Assembly: GCA_002403305.1 (NCBI GenBank)
Contig: DHHM01000017.1
Location: forward strand, 1,565 to 65,564
Source of the DNA: Bacteroidales bacterium UBA4772
Lineage (GTDB): Bacteria > Bacteroidota > Bacteroidia > Bacteroidales > VadinHA17
DNA: 64,000 nt
Direction of reading: 5' to 3'
In this document: piece after piece, positions 52,403 to 60,935 of the stretch
Layout: each line of letters starts with the position of its first letter
How positions within the stretch are numbered: position 1 is the first letter of the stretch
Made by a program: the position numbers and the translations under genes
The notes under the pieces: model-generated
The model's database searches: none
What the model saw: the letters and a program-made list of their open reading frames with translations, nothing else
Told to the model about the DNA's origin: nothing

Positions 52403-53869
52403 ATGAGACGAAACAAAATCCTGTCAGGTATGGTACTGCTCGCTGCAGCAATGCTGCTTGCAGTATCCTGCGCTGTTAATCCTGTTACCGGGAAGAAGCA
52501 GATCATGCTCATGTCAGAAGCCCAGGAAGTTGCCCTCGGCATCTCCTATGATCCACAGGTACTGGCCACATTCGGGGTATATGATGATCCCAGCCTTCAG
52601 GCATTCGTACAGTCGAAAGGCACGGTGATGGGCAAGATCTCCCACAGACCCAACCTTGAATACCATGTAAAGGTTGTTGACTCGCCTGTGGTGAATGCCT
52701 TTGCTGTGCCCGGTGGCTTCATATACCTTACCCGCGGCATCCTGGCACAGTTTAATAACGAAGCTGAACTCATGGGAGTGCTTGGGCACGAGATGGGGCA
52801 CGTTGCCGCCCGCCATTCCGTCAGCCAGCAGACCAAACAACAGCTTGGCACACTGCTGCTGATAGGCGGAATGATCGCCTCCGAGAAGTTTGCCAACTAT
52901 GCTCAGTATGCCATGCAGGGTATGGAGCTGCTGTTCCTGAGCTACAGCCGTGACGATGAGCGAATGGCCGATGCTCTTGGCTGTGAATACTCTTCGAAGA
53001 TGGGTTTTGACGCAACAAAGATGGCCGATTTCTTCAATGTGCTTAACAAGATGAACATGGCTCAATCACAGGGCGGTGTTCCCACCTTCCTGTCTACCCA
53101 CCCCGATCCGGGCGACCGCTACAACTCTGTCATACAGCTCAGCAAGACCTGGCAGGACAGTCTGAAGCTGCCGTCATACAAGGTCAATTCAGATTCATAC
53201 CTGCAACTGATTGACGGTATTATTTACGGTGAAGACCCCAGGCAGGGCTACACCGATGACAACACCTTCTATCACCCGGAGCTGAGATTCAAATTCTCAT
53301 ATCCCCCCGGATGGGAGCTTACCAACGCACCCACGCAGGTTATCGTACAGCCTCAGGACGGCCGGGCACTGTTACTGTTCACCCTCGCAAACCAGAAGAC
53401 ACTCCAGTCAGCTGTCGACAGCACACTGGCTGCCTACGGTCTTCAGCTTCAGCGGGCGGAAAGGAGAACCGTCAACGGCCTACAGGCAATAATCACCCTA
53501 TCCATGCAGCAGGCCAAGGACCAGTCGACCGGTGCGGTGAGCACAAACACGGTCCTCTCATACTTTATAGAATACGGCTCAATGATCTACGTCTTCCACG
53601 GTGTGTCAACCGAAGCCGATTTCAACAATTATGTAAGTACTATGGAGTCTTCAATGAAGACATTCGCTAAACTAACCGACCCCTACAGGATCAATGTTAA
53701 GCCGCAGAAAATAGCCGTCAGGAGGGTCCAGCGTACTGGCACCCTCGCCAGTGCTTTCAGCTACTACGGCATGAAACAGGATATGTGGGAGGAGCTTGCG
53801 CTGCTTAACAACCTGGAACTTAACGACCAGATCGCAGCAGGAAAAATGATTAAGATTGTAACTCAGTAA
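52403..53869 (+). CDS. M48-family metalloprotease lipoprotein
   Basis: 488 residues. Signal peptide with lipobox VSCA; the mature N-terminus NPVTGKKQIMLMSEAQEVAL is typical of BepA/YfgC-like and YcaL-like proteases. The zinc site is HEMGHVAARH (about residues 129-138) with a downstream Glu in SRDDERMADALGC. The C-terminal third adds two extra parts: residues about 290-420 (PELRFKFSYPPGWEL) and a LysM-like end (TGTLASAFSYYGM, NLELNDQIAAGKMIKIV). Probably periplasmic envelope quality control. hflK begins just downstream. Confidence 0.9.
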   Translation: MRRNKILSGMVLLAAAMLLAVSCAVNPVTGKKQIMLMSEAQEVALGISYDPQVLATFGVYDDPSLQAFVQSKGTVMGKISHRPNLEYHVKVVDSPVVNAFAVPGGFIYLTRGILAQFNNEAELMGVLGHEMGHVAARHSVSQQTKQQLGTLLLIGGMIASEKFANYAQYAMQGMELLFLSYSRDDERMADALGCEYSSKMGFDATKMADFFNVLNKMNMAQSQGGVPTFLSTHPDPGDRYNSVIQLSKTWQDSLKLPSYKVNSDSYLQLIDGIIYGEDPRQGYTDDNTFYHPELRFKFSYPPGWELTNAPTQVIVQPQDGRALLLFTLANQKTLQSAVDSTLAAYGLQLQRAERRTVNGLQAIITLSMQQAKDQSTGAVSTNTVLSYFIEYGSMIYVFHGVSTEADFNNYVSTMESSMKTFAKLTDPYRINVKPQKIAVRRVQRTGTLASAFSYYGMKQDMWEELALLNNLELNDQIAAGKMIKIVTQ

Positions 53870-53925
53870 AAACCGACAGATTGACAACACAGACATTTAA
53901 CAGACCGGGAGCATATAACTCCTGG

Positions 53926-54861
53926 ATGGGTAAGAACGGGCTTTATGTCCGTTACTCTGCCATCGCCCTCATCGCATTCATCCTGCTGGTAAGCTCACTC
54001 TTCACCATCGGTCCCGAGGAGGTGGGTGTCATTACACGCTTCGGCAAATATGTGAGGCAGGTTGAGCCGGGACTGAATGTTAAGGTACCCGTTATTGAAC
54101 GGCTCTATAAGGTGGCTGTCGAGAGGCAGCAGAAGGAGGAGTTCGGTTTCCGTACTGTTGAGGCAGGCATAAAATCCGAATATACCAAGAAGGGTACTGT
54201 TGATGAATCCCTGATGCTCACGGGTGATCTGAACCTGGCTGATGTTGAATGGATAGTACAGTACCGCATAGTAGATCCTTACATGTTTCTCTTCAAGGTG
54301 AGGGAAGCGGTCTCAACCCTGCGTGATATCTCCGAGGCCTCCATGCGCGAGATAGTAGGTGACCGTACGGTCAACGAGGTGCTTACCGTCGGGAGGTCTG
54401 AGATAGCCTCCAGCGTACACCAGAAGATGCAGGAGCTGTGCAGCGAATATTCACTGGGCATCAGGATAGAACAGGTGGTGCTGCAGGATGTCAACCCTCC
54501 TGACCCTGTAAAGGACGCCTTTAACGACGTCAACCAGGCACAGCAGGAGAGGGAGACACTGATAAACCAGGCCAGGTCTGATTATAACAAGGTGATACCA
54601 AAGGCTAAAGGCCAGGCGGAAGAGACAATACAGCGCGCCGAAGGCTATGCCACCGAACGGGTAAATAATGCTCTGGGCGAATCTTCAAGGTTCAACGCAC
54701 TCTACCTCGAGTATATCAAGGCCCCGGAAGTGACCAAGAGAAGGATATACCTTGAGACCATGGCAGAGGTCATACCAAAGCTCGGGCACAAGATCATTAC
54801 CGACGAGAGCGGCAACAACGTGCTGCCACTTCTTCAGATGCAACTCACCTCAAACAACTGA
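53926..54861 (+). CDS. hflK: HflK-like SPFH/band 7 membrane protein
   Basis: SPFH protein that with HflC forms the large ring complex around FtsH in the inner membrane. One N-terminal membrane segment (SAIALIAFILLVSSLFTI), then the band 7 domain (GPEEVGVITRFGKYVRQVEP, NLADVEWIVQYRI, ASMREIVGDRTVNEVLTVGR) and a helical tail rich in Q/E/R. ATG 53926 is chosen; an in-frame TTG at 53881 would add 15 residues and cannot be excluded. 3 bp separate it from hflC. Confidence 0.9.
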   Translation: MGKNGLYVRYSAIALIAFILLVSSLFTIGPEEVGVITRFGKYVRQVEPGLNVKVPVIERLYKVAVERQQKEEFGFRTVEAGIKSEYTKKGTVDESLMLTGDLNLADVEWIVQYRIVDPYMFLFKVREAVSTLRDISEASMREIVGDRTVNEVLTVGRSEIASSVHQKMQELCSEYSLGIRIEQVVLQDVNPPDPVKDAFNDVNQAQQERETLINQARSDYNKVIPKAKGQAEETIQRAEGYATERVNNALGESSRFNALYLEYIKAPEVTKRRIYLETMAEVIPKLGHKIITDESGNNVLPLLQMQLTSNN

Positions 54862-54864
54862 CCC

Positions 54865-55815
54865 ATGCCGGCAAAAAACACAAAACTCATAGTATATATA
54901 GCCCTGTTCGCAGTGGCTCTCTTTCTCATCCTGGAATGCGTCTTCATGGTCAAGGAGACGGAACAGGTTGTCATAACCCAGTTCGGGAAACCTGTAGGAG
55001 AACCGAAGACAACCCCGGGCCTGAAGCTGAAGATGCCTTTCATCCAGAAGGTAAACTACTTCGAAAAGCGTTATATGGAGTGGGACGGCGACCCCAACCA
55101 GCTACCCACCAAGGATAAAAAATTCATTTTCGTCGATGCCTATGCCAGATGGCAGATCACCGATCCCCTTCAGTTTTTCAAGCGACTGACCGATGAGAGA
55201 GGTGCACAGTCGAGGCTGGCTGACATTCTCGACGGAGAGACACGTGATTATATCGCCGGTCACAACCTCGAGGAGATCGTTCGTTCCACCAACAGAACCC
55301 CTATCTCCTCCGGACTGATAGGAGAGGAGACGGGAGACACTCTCTCTGACATCGAGACCGGAAGACTCAAAATAGAGGAGATGATTCTCAAATCCTCCAA
55401 TAAGAAGGTGAGCGACCTTGGTATTGTGATCCTCGATGTACGCATCAAGCGGCTCAACTATGTCGAGGAGGTCCGGACGCAGATCTACGAGAGGATGAAG
55501 AGTGAACGGTACCGTATCGCCGAGAGGTTCAGATCGGAGGGCCAGGGTGAAGCCTCCAAGATCAACGGTGAAAAGGAGCGTGACCTCAAGACCATTCAGT
55601 CCGAGGCATTCCGTAAGGCTGAAGAGATCCGGGGCCGTGCTGACGCCAAAGCAGCAGCTATATATGCCGATGCCTATGACCAGACATCCTCATCCAGAAA
55701 CCTCTACGCTTTTGTGAAGTCGATGGAGGCCTTCCGCATGACCTTTGACACTACCACAACAATAATACTATCAACGGACGGAGAGCTCTACAAATACCTG
55801 AAGGACTTCCGGTAG
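54865..55815 (+). CDS. hflC: HflC-like SPFH/band 7 membrane protein
   Basis: 316 residues, partner of HflK. N-terminal membrane segment (LIVYIALFAVALFLILECVF), band 7 domain (ETEQVVITQFGKPVGEPKTT, PGLKLKMPFIQKVNYFEKR, LPTKDKKFIFVDAYARWQI) and a long helical tail (ASKINGEKERDLKTIQSEAF, RKAEEIRGRADAKAAAIYAD). The ends SRNLYAFVKSMEAFRM and STDGELYKYLKDF are HflC signatures. Translationally close to hflK. Confidence 0.93.
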   Translation: MPAKNTKLIVYIALFAVALFLILECVFMVKETEQVVITQFGKPVGEPKTTPGLKLKMPFIQKVNYFEKRYMEWDGDPNQLPTKDKKFIFVDAYARWQITDPLQFFKRLTDERGAQSRLADILDGETRDYIAGHNLEEIVRSTNRTPISSGLIGEETGDTLSDIETGRLKIEEMILKSSNKKVSDLGIVILDVRIKRLNYVEEVRTQIYERMKSERYRIAERFRSEGQGEASKINGEKERDLKTIQSEAFRKAEEIRGRADAKAAAIYADAYDQTSSSRNLYAFVKSMEAFRMTFDTTTTIILSTDGELYKYLKDFR

Positions 55816-56005
55816 CCGGCCAGACCGGCCTCAACACAAATCCGCGTTCTCCTGCCTGCACAATGTGTAAGGTAAACCGCTGTTTATCAACAGCCGGGAC
55901 CTGTATATCAAAATGAGCATTGCCGGCGGCTCCTGCTGTTGTAAATTAGCATTGAGTTTTGACAGTTTAATTTACCTTCCAAAACTCTGCAGGAAGAGAC
56001 AAAAT

Positions 56006-56085
56006 GAAACTTGCATGAGCAATATCTCACATAAGGATCTGAATATAAAATTTCATGCAAGTTCCATTCGACCAATGAAATAAAT
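56006..56085 (+). repeat. interspersed hairpin repeat, copy C
   Basis: GAAACTTGCATGAGCA, variable middle, TTTCATGCAAGTTCC, ATTCGACCAATGAAATAAAT. Arms and tail match copy A (20484-20564, minus strand) almost base for base while the middle differs, as expected if only the stem and tail are conserved. It ends 13 bp before the small ORF at 56099. Confidence 0.75.
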
Positions 56086-56098
56086 GTTTTATATACGA

Positions 56099-56233
56099 AT
56101 GAAAACCTATTATCAGATAACAGCGGAAGGAATAGGAATAGTCCTGCTCCGGAAAAGAAAGATCGCCAAAGCACTTCGCAGGTGGTTGCGTGAAAATGGT
56201 TTGTCCTACGAGTACAGTTTTTACATCCAATGA
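56099..56233 (+). CDS. possible small basic protein (44 aa)
   Basis: ATG 56099 opens 44 codons: MKTYYQITAEGIGIVLLRKR, then KIAKALRRWLRENGLSYEYS, FYIQ. Basic, with a predicted amphipathic helix in the middle. It follows the hairpin repeat copy C and precedes a perfect terminator at 56274, so the block looks like a complete small transcription unit. No family recognised; coding status unproven. Confidence 0.4.
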   Translation: MKTYYQITAEGIGIVLLRKRKIAKALRRWLRENGLSYEYSFYIQ

Positions 56234-56273
56234 TCTTTCTGAAACAGGTTCTTTTGGCACTATCCGGAGTAAG

Positions 56274-56306
56274 AGAGCCGGCCCCTGACGGCCGGCTCTT
56301 CTTTTG
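56274..56306 (+). terminator. strong Rho-independent terminator
   Basis: AGAGCCGGCC-CCTGAC-GGCCGGCTCT, a perfect 10-bp stem, followed by TCTTTT. It would end the transcript of the small ORF at 56099 or of hflKC. Confidence 0.85.
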
Positions 56307-56380
56307 CTCACTGACAGACAGAAAAGGCCGCAGTTATCCACCGCAGCCTCTGTTCTGAATGTATTGCACAGTGCCGTGAT

Positions 56381-56437
56381 TCAGCCCCTGTCGGGGAAGA
56401 ACCTGCGCCACCAGTAATATTTCCGTATTCTTGCCAT
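56381..56437 (-). other. possible 18-codon ORF and adjacent palindrome
   Basis: The minus strand encodes MARIRKYYWWRRFFPDRG, strikingly basic and aromatic. Just upstream is a perfect inverted repeat GTTTGCA-AATA-TGCAAAC (56447-56464). Too short to call a gene; it may be a leader peptide, a micro-protein or chance. Confidence 0.25.
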
Positions 56438-56494
56438 AATCAAATCGTTTGCAAATATGCAAACAATTTTTCTTGCCTGTTATTGTATGACGGA

Positions 56495-56926
56495 CTATTT
56501 TTTCAGAAGATCACGTATCTCCTTGAGAAGCTCAATATCCTCAGGGGGTGGCGGTGGTGCTGCCGGAGCTGCTTCCTCTTTCTTCTTGAGATTGTTCATG
56601 GCCTTGATCACAAAGAAGATACAGAGTGCAACAATCACAAAGTCGAGAACGGTCTGTATGAAGACACCGTAATTGATAGCCACTTCCGATACAGCAGGCT
56701 GAACCACTGCTTCTCCTTCAGTTATGGCCTCCTGTCCCTTCTGGAGAATCGCCCTGAGATTGCTGAAGTCGACCTTCCCCAGGAGAAGACCCAGAGGCGG
56801 CATAAGCACGTCATTTACCAGTGAGGTGATGATCTTGCCAAAGGCGCCGCCGATGATTATACCAACGGCCATGTCAAGCATGTTACCCTTAACGGCAAAT
56901 TCCCTGAATTCTTTCACAATTCCCAT
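56495..56926 (-). CDS. mscL: large-conductance mechanosensitive channel
   Basis: 143 residues from ATG 56926 (a TTG two codons upstream is rejected). It opens under membrane tension to release solutes. Family N-terminus MGIVKEFREFAVKGNMLDMA then VGIIIGGAFGKIITSLVNDV (TM1), TM2 at about 75-100 (INYGVFIQTVLDFVIVALCI), and the cytoplasmic end PPEDIELLKEIRDLLKK. A Pro/Ala-rich linker precedes the tail. Confidence 0.96.
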   Translation of the reverse strand: MGIVKEFREFAVKGNMLDMAVGIIIGGAFGKIITSLVNDVLMPPLGLLLGKVDFSNLRAILQKGQEAITEGEAVVQPAVSEVAINYGVFIQTVLDFVIVALCIFFVIKAMNNLKKKEEAAPAAPPPPPEDIELLKEIRDLLKK

Positions 56927-57127
56927 AATCAAGTTTTTTAATGGTTTTTTAGATCAGGTTAACACTGATTCAAATATACAAAAGGCATTGAATATCCGAC
57001 AGTCAGGCCAGCTAAATTATGAGCCGGGAAATTAGTAAATCACGATTTTTTATACTATCTTACAGGTTCATTGCATTGTGGCAGGCTATTCCAAAATATT
57101 AATTATTAACCAATAAAACAGAAGATC

Positions 57128-57328
57128 ATGGCAGTACTGAAAGTAATCGAGATTCTTGCCTCTTCCCCTGTAAGCTGGGAAGAAGCAACAGCTTCCGCAG
57201 TTAACGTGGCAGCCAAAACCGTAAAGGAAATACGCTCCGTATACGTTAAGGAGCAGAGTGCGGTGGTAGTGAAAAACAAAATTACCGAATACCGGGTAAA
57301 CGTGAAAATAACCTTTGAAGTAGTGTAA
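57128..57328 (+). CDS. dodecin flavin-binding protein
   Basis: 66 residues, a single beta-alpha-beta-beta unit that assembles into a dodecamer storing flavin. MAVLKVIEILASSPVSWEEA and AVVVKNKITEYRVNVKITFE are characteristic. 10 bp before the Kbp-like gene, so co-transcribed; both are stress-type genes. Confidence 0.93.
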   Translation: MAVLKVIEILASSPVSWEEATASAVNVAAKTVKEIRSVYVKEQSAVVVKNKITEYRVNVKITFEVV

Positions 57329-57338
57329 TCAAACAATT

Positions 57339-57800
57339 ATGGGACTGATTTCATTCATCAAAAACGCCGGCACGAAAATCTTCAAGTCGGAAGAAAAACG
57401 GGAAGAGGAAAAAGCGGAGCTGATCGCTGAACATATCAAAAAGTTCGGGTTTGACGTCAGCAAGGTAAAGGTTGCCGTTGACGACGAAAAGGTGATTCTG
57501 ACGGGGCAGGTTGACACCCGGGCCAACAAGAACAAAATCATCGTCACCGCAGGCAACGTTGACGGCATCTCTGCCGTTGAGGACCATCTGCTGGTAATGA
57601 CCCCGGAGCCGGTTGCGCCTCCTGAGCCCGAAAAACAGTTCTACACTGTCAAGAAGGGTGATTACCTCTCAAAGATCGCCAAGCAGGTTTATGGCGATGC
57701 CCGTAAATACCCGGTCATCTTTGAAGCCAACAAGCCTATGCTCAAAGATCCCGATCTCATCTATCCGGGACAGGTGCTCGTTATTCCACCCCTGCAGTAA
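57339..57800 (+). CDS. kbp: BON-LysM protein, Kbp/YgaU-like
   Basis: 153 residues without signal peptide. MGLISFIKNAGTKIF opens it as in E. coli Kbp, then a BON domain (about 25-90, VDDEKVILTGQVDTRANKNK) and a LysM domain (about 100-152, FYTVKKGDYLSKIAKQVYGD, IYPGQVLVIPP). E. coli Kbp binds K+ in the cytoplasm; the same role is inferred. Downstream genes are convergent. Confidence 0.9.
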   Translation: MGLISFIKNAGTKIFKSEEKREEEKAELIAEHIKKFGFDVSKVKVAVDDEKVILTGQVDTRANKNKIIVTAGNVDGISAVEDHLLVMTPEPVAPPEPEKQFYTVKKGDYLSKIAKQVYGDARKYPVIFEANKPMLKDPDLIYPGQVLVIPPLQ

Positions 57801-57816
57801 AGACACCACTAAACTT

Positions 57817-58560
57817 CTAAACCAGGCGGAAAGCCTCAGTAATGCCCGCCAGCTCCCTGATGACCACCGAGGCGCAGGCAATGCCGAAGGCGGCGGGCAT
57901 ATAGGACATTGTTCCCACGCTGGAGGCTTTGTTGCTCTCTTCAGAGCCGCGGACAATAAGCTCCTTGTCAACCGCCTCCGGACTGTATACGGCGAGGAAA
58001 CCCTCATGTACCCCCAGCTTGTGAAGCTTTTTGCGAAGCATGCGTGCCAGGTTACAGAAATTTGTCTCCGAGATATCAGCCACCCTGATGGCTGTGGGGT
58101 CGTACTTCCCCCCTGCGCCCATGGAACTGACCAACCGCATATTAAGCCGCAGCGAGTGATATACCAGGAAGACCTTCGGCGACAGGGTGTCGATGGCATC
58201 CACCACAAAATCATATCTCTCCTCTTCAAGAATGTCAATCATCCTCTGGTCACGGATGAACTCAGGGATTATTCTCAGGCGGAGCTCAGGATTGATATCG
58301 GTCAGCCTCTCTCCCATCACCTCCGCCTTTTTCCGTCCTGTGGTTGATGTCAGCGCCGGCAGTTGCCTGTTCCTGTTTGCAGCAGTGATTATATCGCCGT
58401 CGATGATGGTCATGGCCCCCACCCCGGCCCTGCATATCATCTCCGCAGCCCAGGAGCCTACCCCTCCCAATCCGGCCACAAGTACATGTGACCGCTTCAT
58501 CTTCTCCAGCGCCTCAGGGCCCAGGAGCATCTCCGTGCGTGAAAGCCATCCCTCCGTCAC
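57817..58560 (-). CDS. tcdA: tRNA threonylcarbamoyladenosine dehydratase
   Basis: 247-residue E1/ThiF-like enzyme that cyclises t6A37 in tRNA using ATP. HVLVAGLGGVGSWAAEMICR is the nucleotide-binding loop, DGDIITAANRNRQLPALTST carries the conserved Asp and Arg, and DFVVDAIDTLSPKVFLVYHS follows. SMGAGGKYDPTAIRVADISE and GTMSYMPAAFGIACASVVIR are CsdL/TcdA-type segments. Its stop codon is followed by nothing on this strand; the start overlaps the TatD-like gene by 4 bp (operon with gltX). Confidence 0.93.
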   Translation of the reverse strand: MTEGWLSRTEMLLGPEALEKMKRSHVLVAGLGGVGSWAAEMICRAGVGAMTIIDGDIITAANRNRQLPALTSTTGRKKAEVMGERLTDINPELRLRIIPEFIRDQRMIDILEEERYDFVVDAIDTLSPKVFLVYHSLRLNMRLVSSMGAGGKYDPTAIRVADISETNFCNLARMLRKKLHKLGVHEGFLAVYSPEAVDKELIVRGSEESNKASSVGTMSYMPAAFGIACASVVIRELAGITEAFRLV

Positions 58561-59228
58561 AGGCTGTAGTTTAAAAGTGTATTGAAATTTCTGCGCATCA
58601 GCCTTTCTGCCGCTTCTGCATCATAGCCTGCCTTTGACGCGAAGAGACGGTATACCTCTGCAATCTGCTCTCCGGAGTCGTCGGTCTCAAGCAGTATCCT
58701 CTCAGGACTCAAAGCCTCCAGCACGGCAGGTTTCAATCCACCGGTTCCCAGCGAGAACCAGAACCCCTCGTCGGCCAGCGATGCAGCCAGTATGCCGTTG
58801 CCACTGAAGCCGTGAATGACCCAGGGCCGGGCCGGCTTCATCTCCTTCCGTGCCCTTCTCAGCTCATCCCACCCCTTCACGCAGTGAATCACCATGGGTT
58901 TATCCATTTCCATGGCCAGCTCCGCCTGTAAGATGAACGCCCTGTACTGAACCTCCTGTGGCCCACCTTTGAGGCGGTCAAAACCCGCCTCTCCTATCAC
59001 TGCCACATGCGGATGTGCCACGGTAAGCAGAAGCTCTGTCTTCAGATGCGCCAAGTTGTCATCCGTAAGCTGCCACGGATGTATGCCGGCGGAAAAGAGG
59101 GTGTTGGGAGGGAAGTCACGAGGCACCTCGTCACCGGCCATCAGGTTCATGACAGTGATGGTATCACCACTTCCGGTGGCATTGTGAGTGTGAAAGTCGA
59201 TGAATTTTATGCCCCTGCCGGGATTCAT
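58557..59228 (-). CDS. TatD-family metal-dependent hydrolase
   Basis: 223 residues, a shortened TatD-type TIM barrel. Metal ligands are in FIDFHTHN, the Glu of VIGEAGFDRL, His in MVIHCVKGWDEL and HGFSGN, and Asp in LLETDDSGE. Likely a 3'-5' nuclease or related phosphoesterase. Overlaps both tcdA (ATGA type) and gltX by 4 bp, so the three are one operon. Confidence 0.88.
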   Translation of the reverse strand: MNPGRGIKFIDFHTHNATGSGDTITVMNLMAGDEVPRDFPPNTLFSAGIHPWQLTDDNLAHLKTELLLTVAHPHVAVIGEAGFDRLKGGPQEVQYRAFILQAELAMEMDKPMVIHCVKGWDELRRARKEMKPARPWVIHGFSGNGILAASLADEGFWFSLGTGGLKPAVLEALSPERILLETDDSGEQIAEVYRLFASKAGYDAEAAERLMRRNFNTLLNYSL

Positions 59229-60748
59229 GACAGTGCCGGTGCCAGTCTGCGGATACCGTTGTCAAGACGGCGAAGGGTCTCATCCCTGCCTGTCAGCCCG
59301 ACGATATCAAACAGGTGCGGACCCCTTGACGCCCCCACCATGAGGAGCCTGAACAGGTTGAGAATGGTCCCGGTATTATAGGGACTTCCGGCAATCCACT
59401 CTTTGACTCTCTTTTCAAGAGTCTCCGAGGTAAATGGCTCCACAACTGAAACAACTTCACGGAGCTCTCTCATCTGCAGGGGCGAATCGGCATTCCATCT
59501 CTTCCTTACAACATCCGGGTCATAGCTATCCGGAGCGACGAAGAAGAAGTCAGCCTCGTTCCACAGCTCCTTCACAAATCCCACACGCTCCTTTACCAGT
59601 GAGACAATCCTCACGAGGGTGTCATGACCGGGACTGAATCCCTTTTCCTCTACTATTGGCATGAAGAGCTCCGCCAGCTCCTCATTGCTCTTCATCTGAA
59701 AATATCGGCTATTAAACCACTTCGCCTTCTCGGGATCAAACCTCGAACCTGACTTGCCCACCCGCTCTATGGAGAAACCGGCGATCAGCTCCTCCATTGA
59801 GAATATCTCCTGTTCGGTCCCGGGGTTCCAGCCCAGCAGGGCGAGCATATTCACGAATGCTTCCGGGAAATAGCCCTCCTCACGGTATCCCGCGGCCGTC
59901 TCACCGTAAGGCCAAAAGAGGGGAAAAACCGGGAAACCCATCTTATCGCCATCGCGTTTACTAAGCTTACCCTTGCCCGTGGGCTTGAGCAGCAGCGGCA
60001 GGTGCGCGAAGAGCGGAGCCTCCCATCCGAAGCTTCGGTAGAGCATGACATGCAGCGGCAGCGACGGCAGCCACTCCTCACCCCTGATTACGTGCGAGAT
60101 CTCCATAAGATGATCGTCAACGATGTTGGCCAGGTGGTAGGTGGGCATACCGTCCGACTTGAACAGCACCTTGTCATCAAGGGTGGAGCTGTTGACAACG
60201 ATATCGCCCCTGATAAGGTCGGAAAAATGAATATCCTCGTTCTCAGGCATGCGGTACCTTATAACATAATGCTCTCCGGCAGCCATCCTGATCTTCACTT
60301 CCTCATCACTGAGGGTTAGTGTGTTGCACATCTGCATGCGGGTGGCACCGCCGTAGTTGAAGGTCTCCCCGCGGGACTCATACTCCTTTCTGATCCTCTC
60401 AAGCTCCTCCGGCTGGTCGAAGGCATAATAGGCGTCACCCGATGCAAGAAGCTGCAGGGCAAACTGCTGATAGATGCCTTTCCTCTGGCTCTGCCGGTAG
60501 GGGGCAAAGGCACCTCCTTCCCTTACCCCTTCATCCGGTTTGATGCCGGCCCACTCCAGAGCATCCATGATATACTCTTCGGCACCCTCCACATAGCGTG
60601 TCTGATCTGTATCCTCGATGCGCAGTATGAATTCCCCGCCGTGATGTTTGGCAAAGAGATAGTTATAAAGAGCCGTTCGCACACCGCCTATATGCAGCGG
60701 ACCTGTGGGACTGGGAGCAAAGCGCACGCGTATTTTCCTGTCTGTCAT
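59225..60748 (-). CDS. gltX: glutamyl-tRNA synthetase
   Basis: Charges tRNA-Glu. FAPSPTGPLHIGGVRTALYN holds the HIGH-type motif and KGKLSKRDGDKMGFP the KMSKS-type motif. The length of 507 from ATG 60748 is normal. An in-frame ATG at 60766 would add six residues (MNNLSI) that are not family-like. C-terminal anticodon-binding helical domain present. First gene of the gltX-tatD-tcdA operon; divergent from tdh. Confidence 0.96.
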   Translation of the reverse strand: MTDRKIRVRFAPSPTGPLHIGGVRTALYNYLFAKHHGGEFILRIEDTDQTRYVEGAEEYIMDALEWAGIKPDEGVREGGAFAPYRQSQRKGIYQQFALQLLASGDAYYAFDQPEELERIRKEYESRGETFNYGGATRMQMCNTLTLSDEEVKIRMAAGEHYVIRYRMPENEDIHFSDLIRGDIVVNSSTLDDKVLFKSDGMPTYHLANIVDDHLMEISHVIRGEEWLPSLPLHVMLYRSFGWEAPLFAHLPLLLKPTGKGKLSKRDGDKMGFPVFPLFWPYGETAAGYREEGYFPEAFVNMLALLGWNPGTEQEIFSMEELIAGFSIERVGKSGSRFDPEKAKWFNSRYFQMKSNEELAELFMPIVEEKGFSPGHDTLVRIVSLVKERVGFVKELWNEADFFFVAPDSYDPDVVRKRWNADSPLQMRELREVVSVVEPFTSETLEKRVKEWIAGSPYNTGTILNLFRLLMVGASRGPHLFDIVGLTGRDETLRRLDNGIRRLAPALS

Positions 60749-60935
60749 AATTGATAAATTATTCATCCCGGGCAGATGGCGCCCGCACTATGCCAGGACT
60801 ATCTGCCTATATGTGACAAAGATATAACAAATGGTGCAGGCACGGGTAAAGTATAAATCCCAACGCTGCAAAAATCATTTTATATGATTTGTATTTATCG
60901 TACATTTACGAGACAACTGTTTATTGTTCACCATT

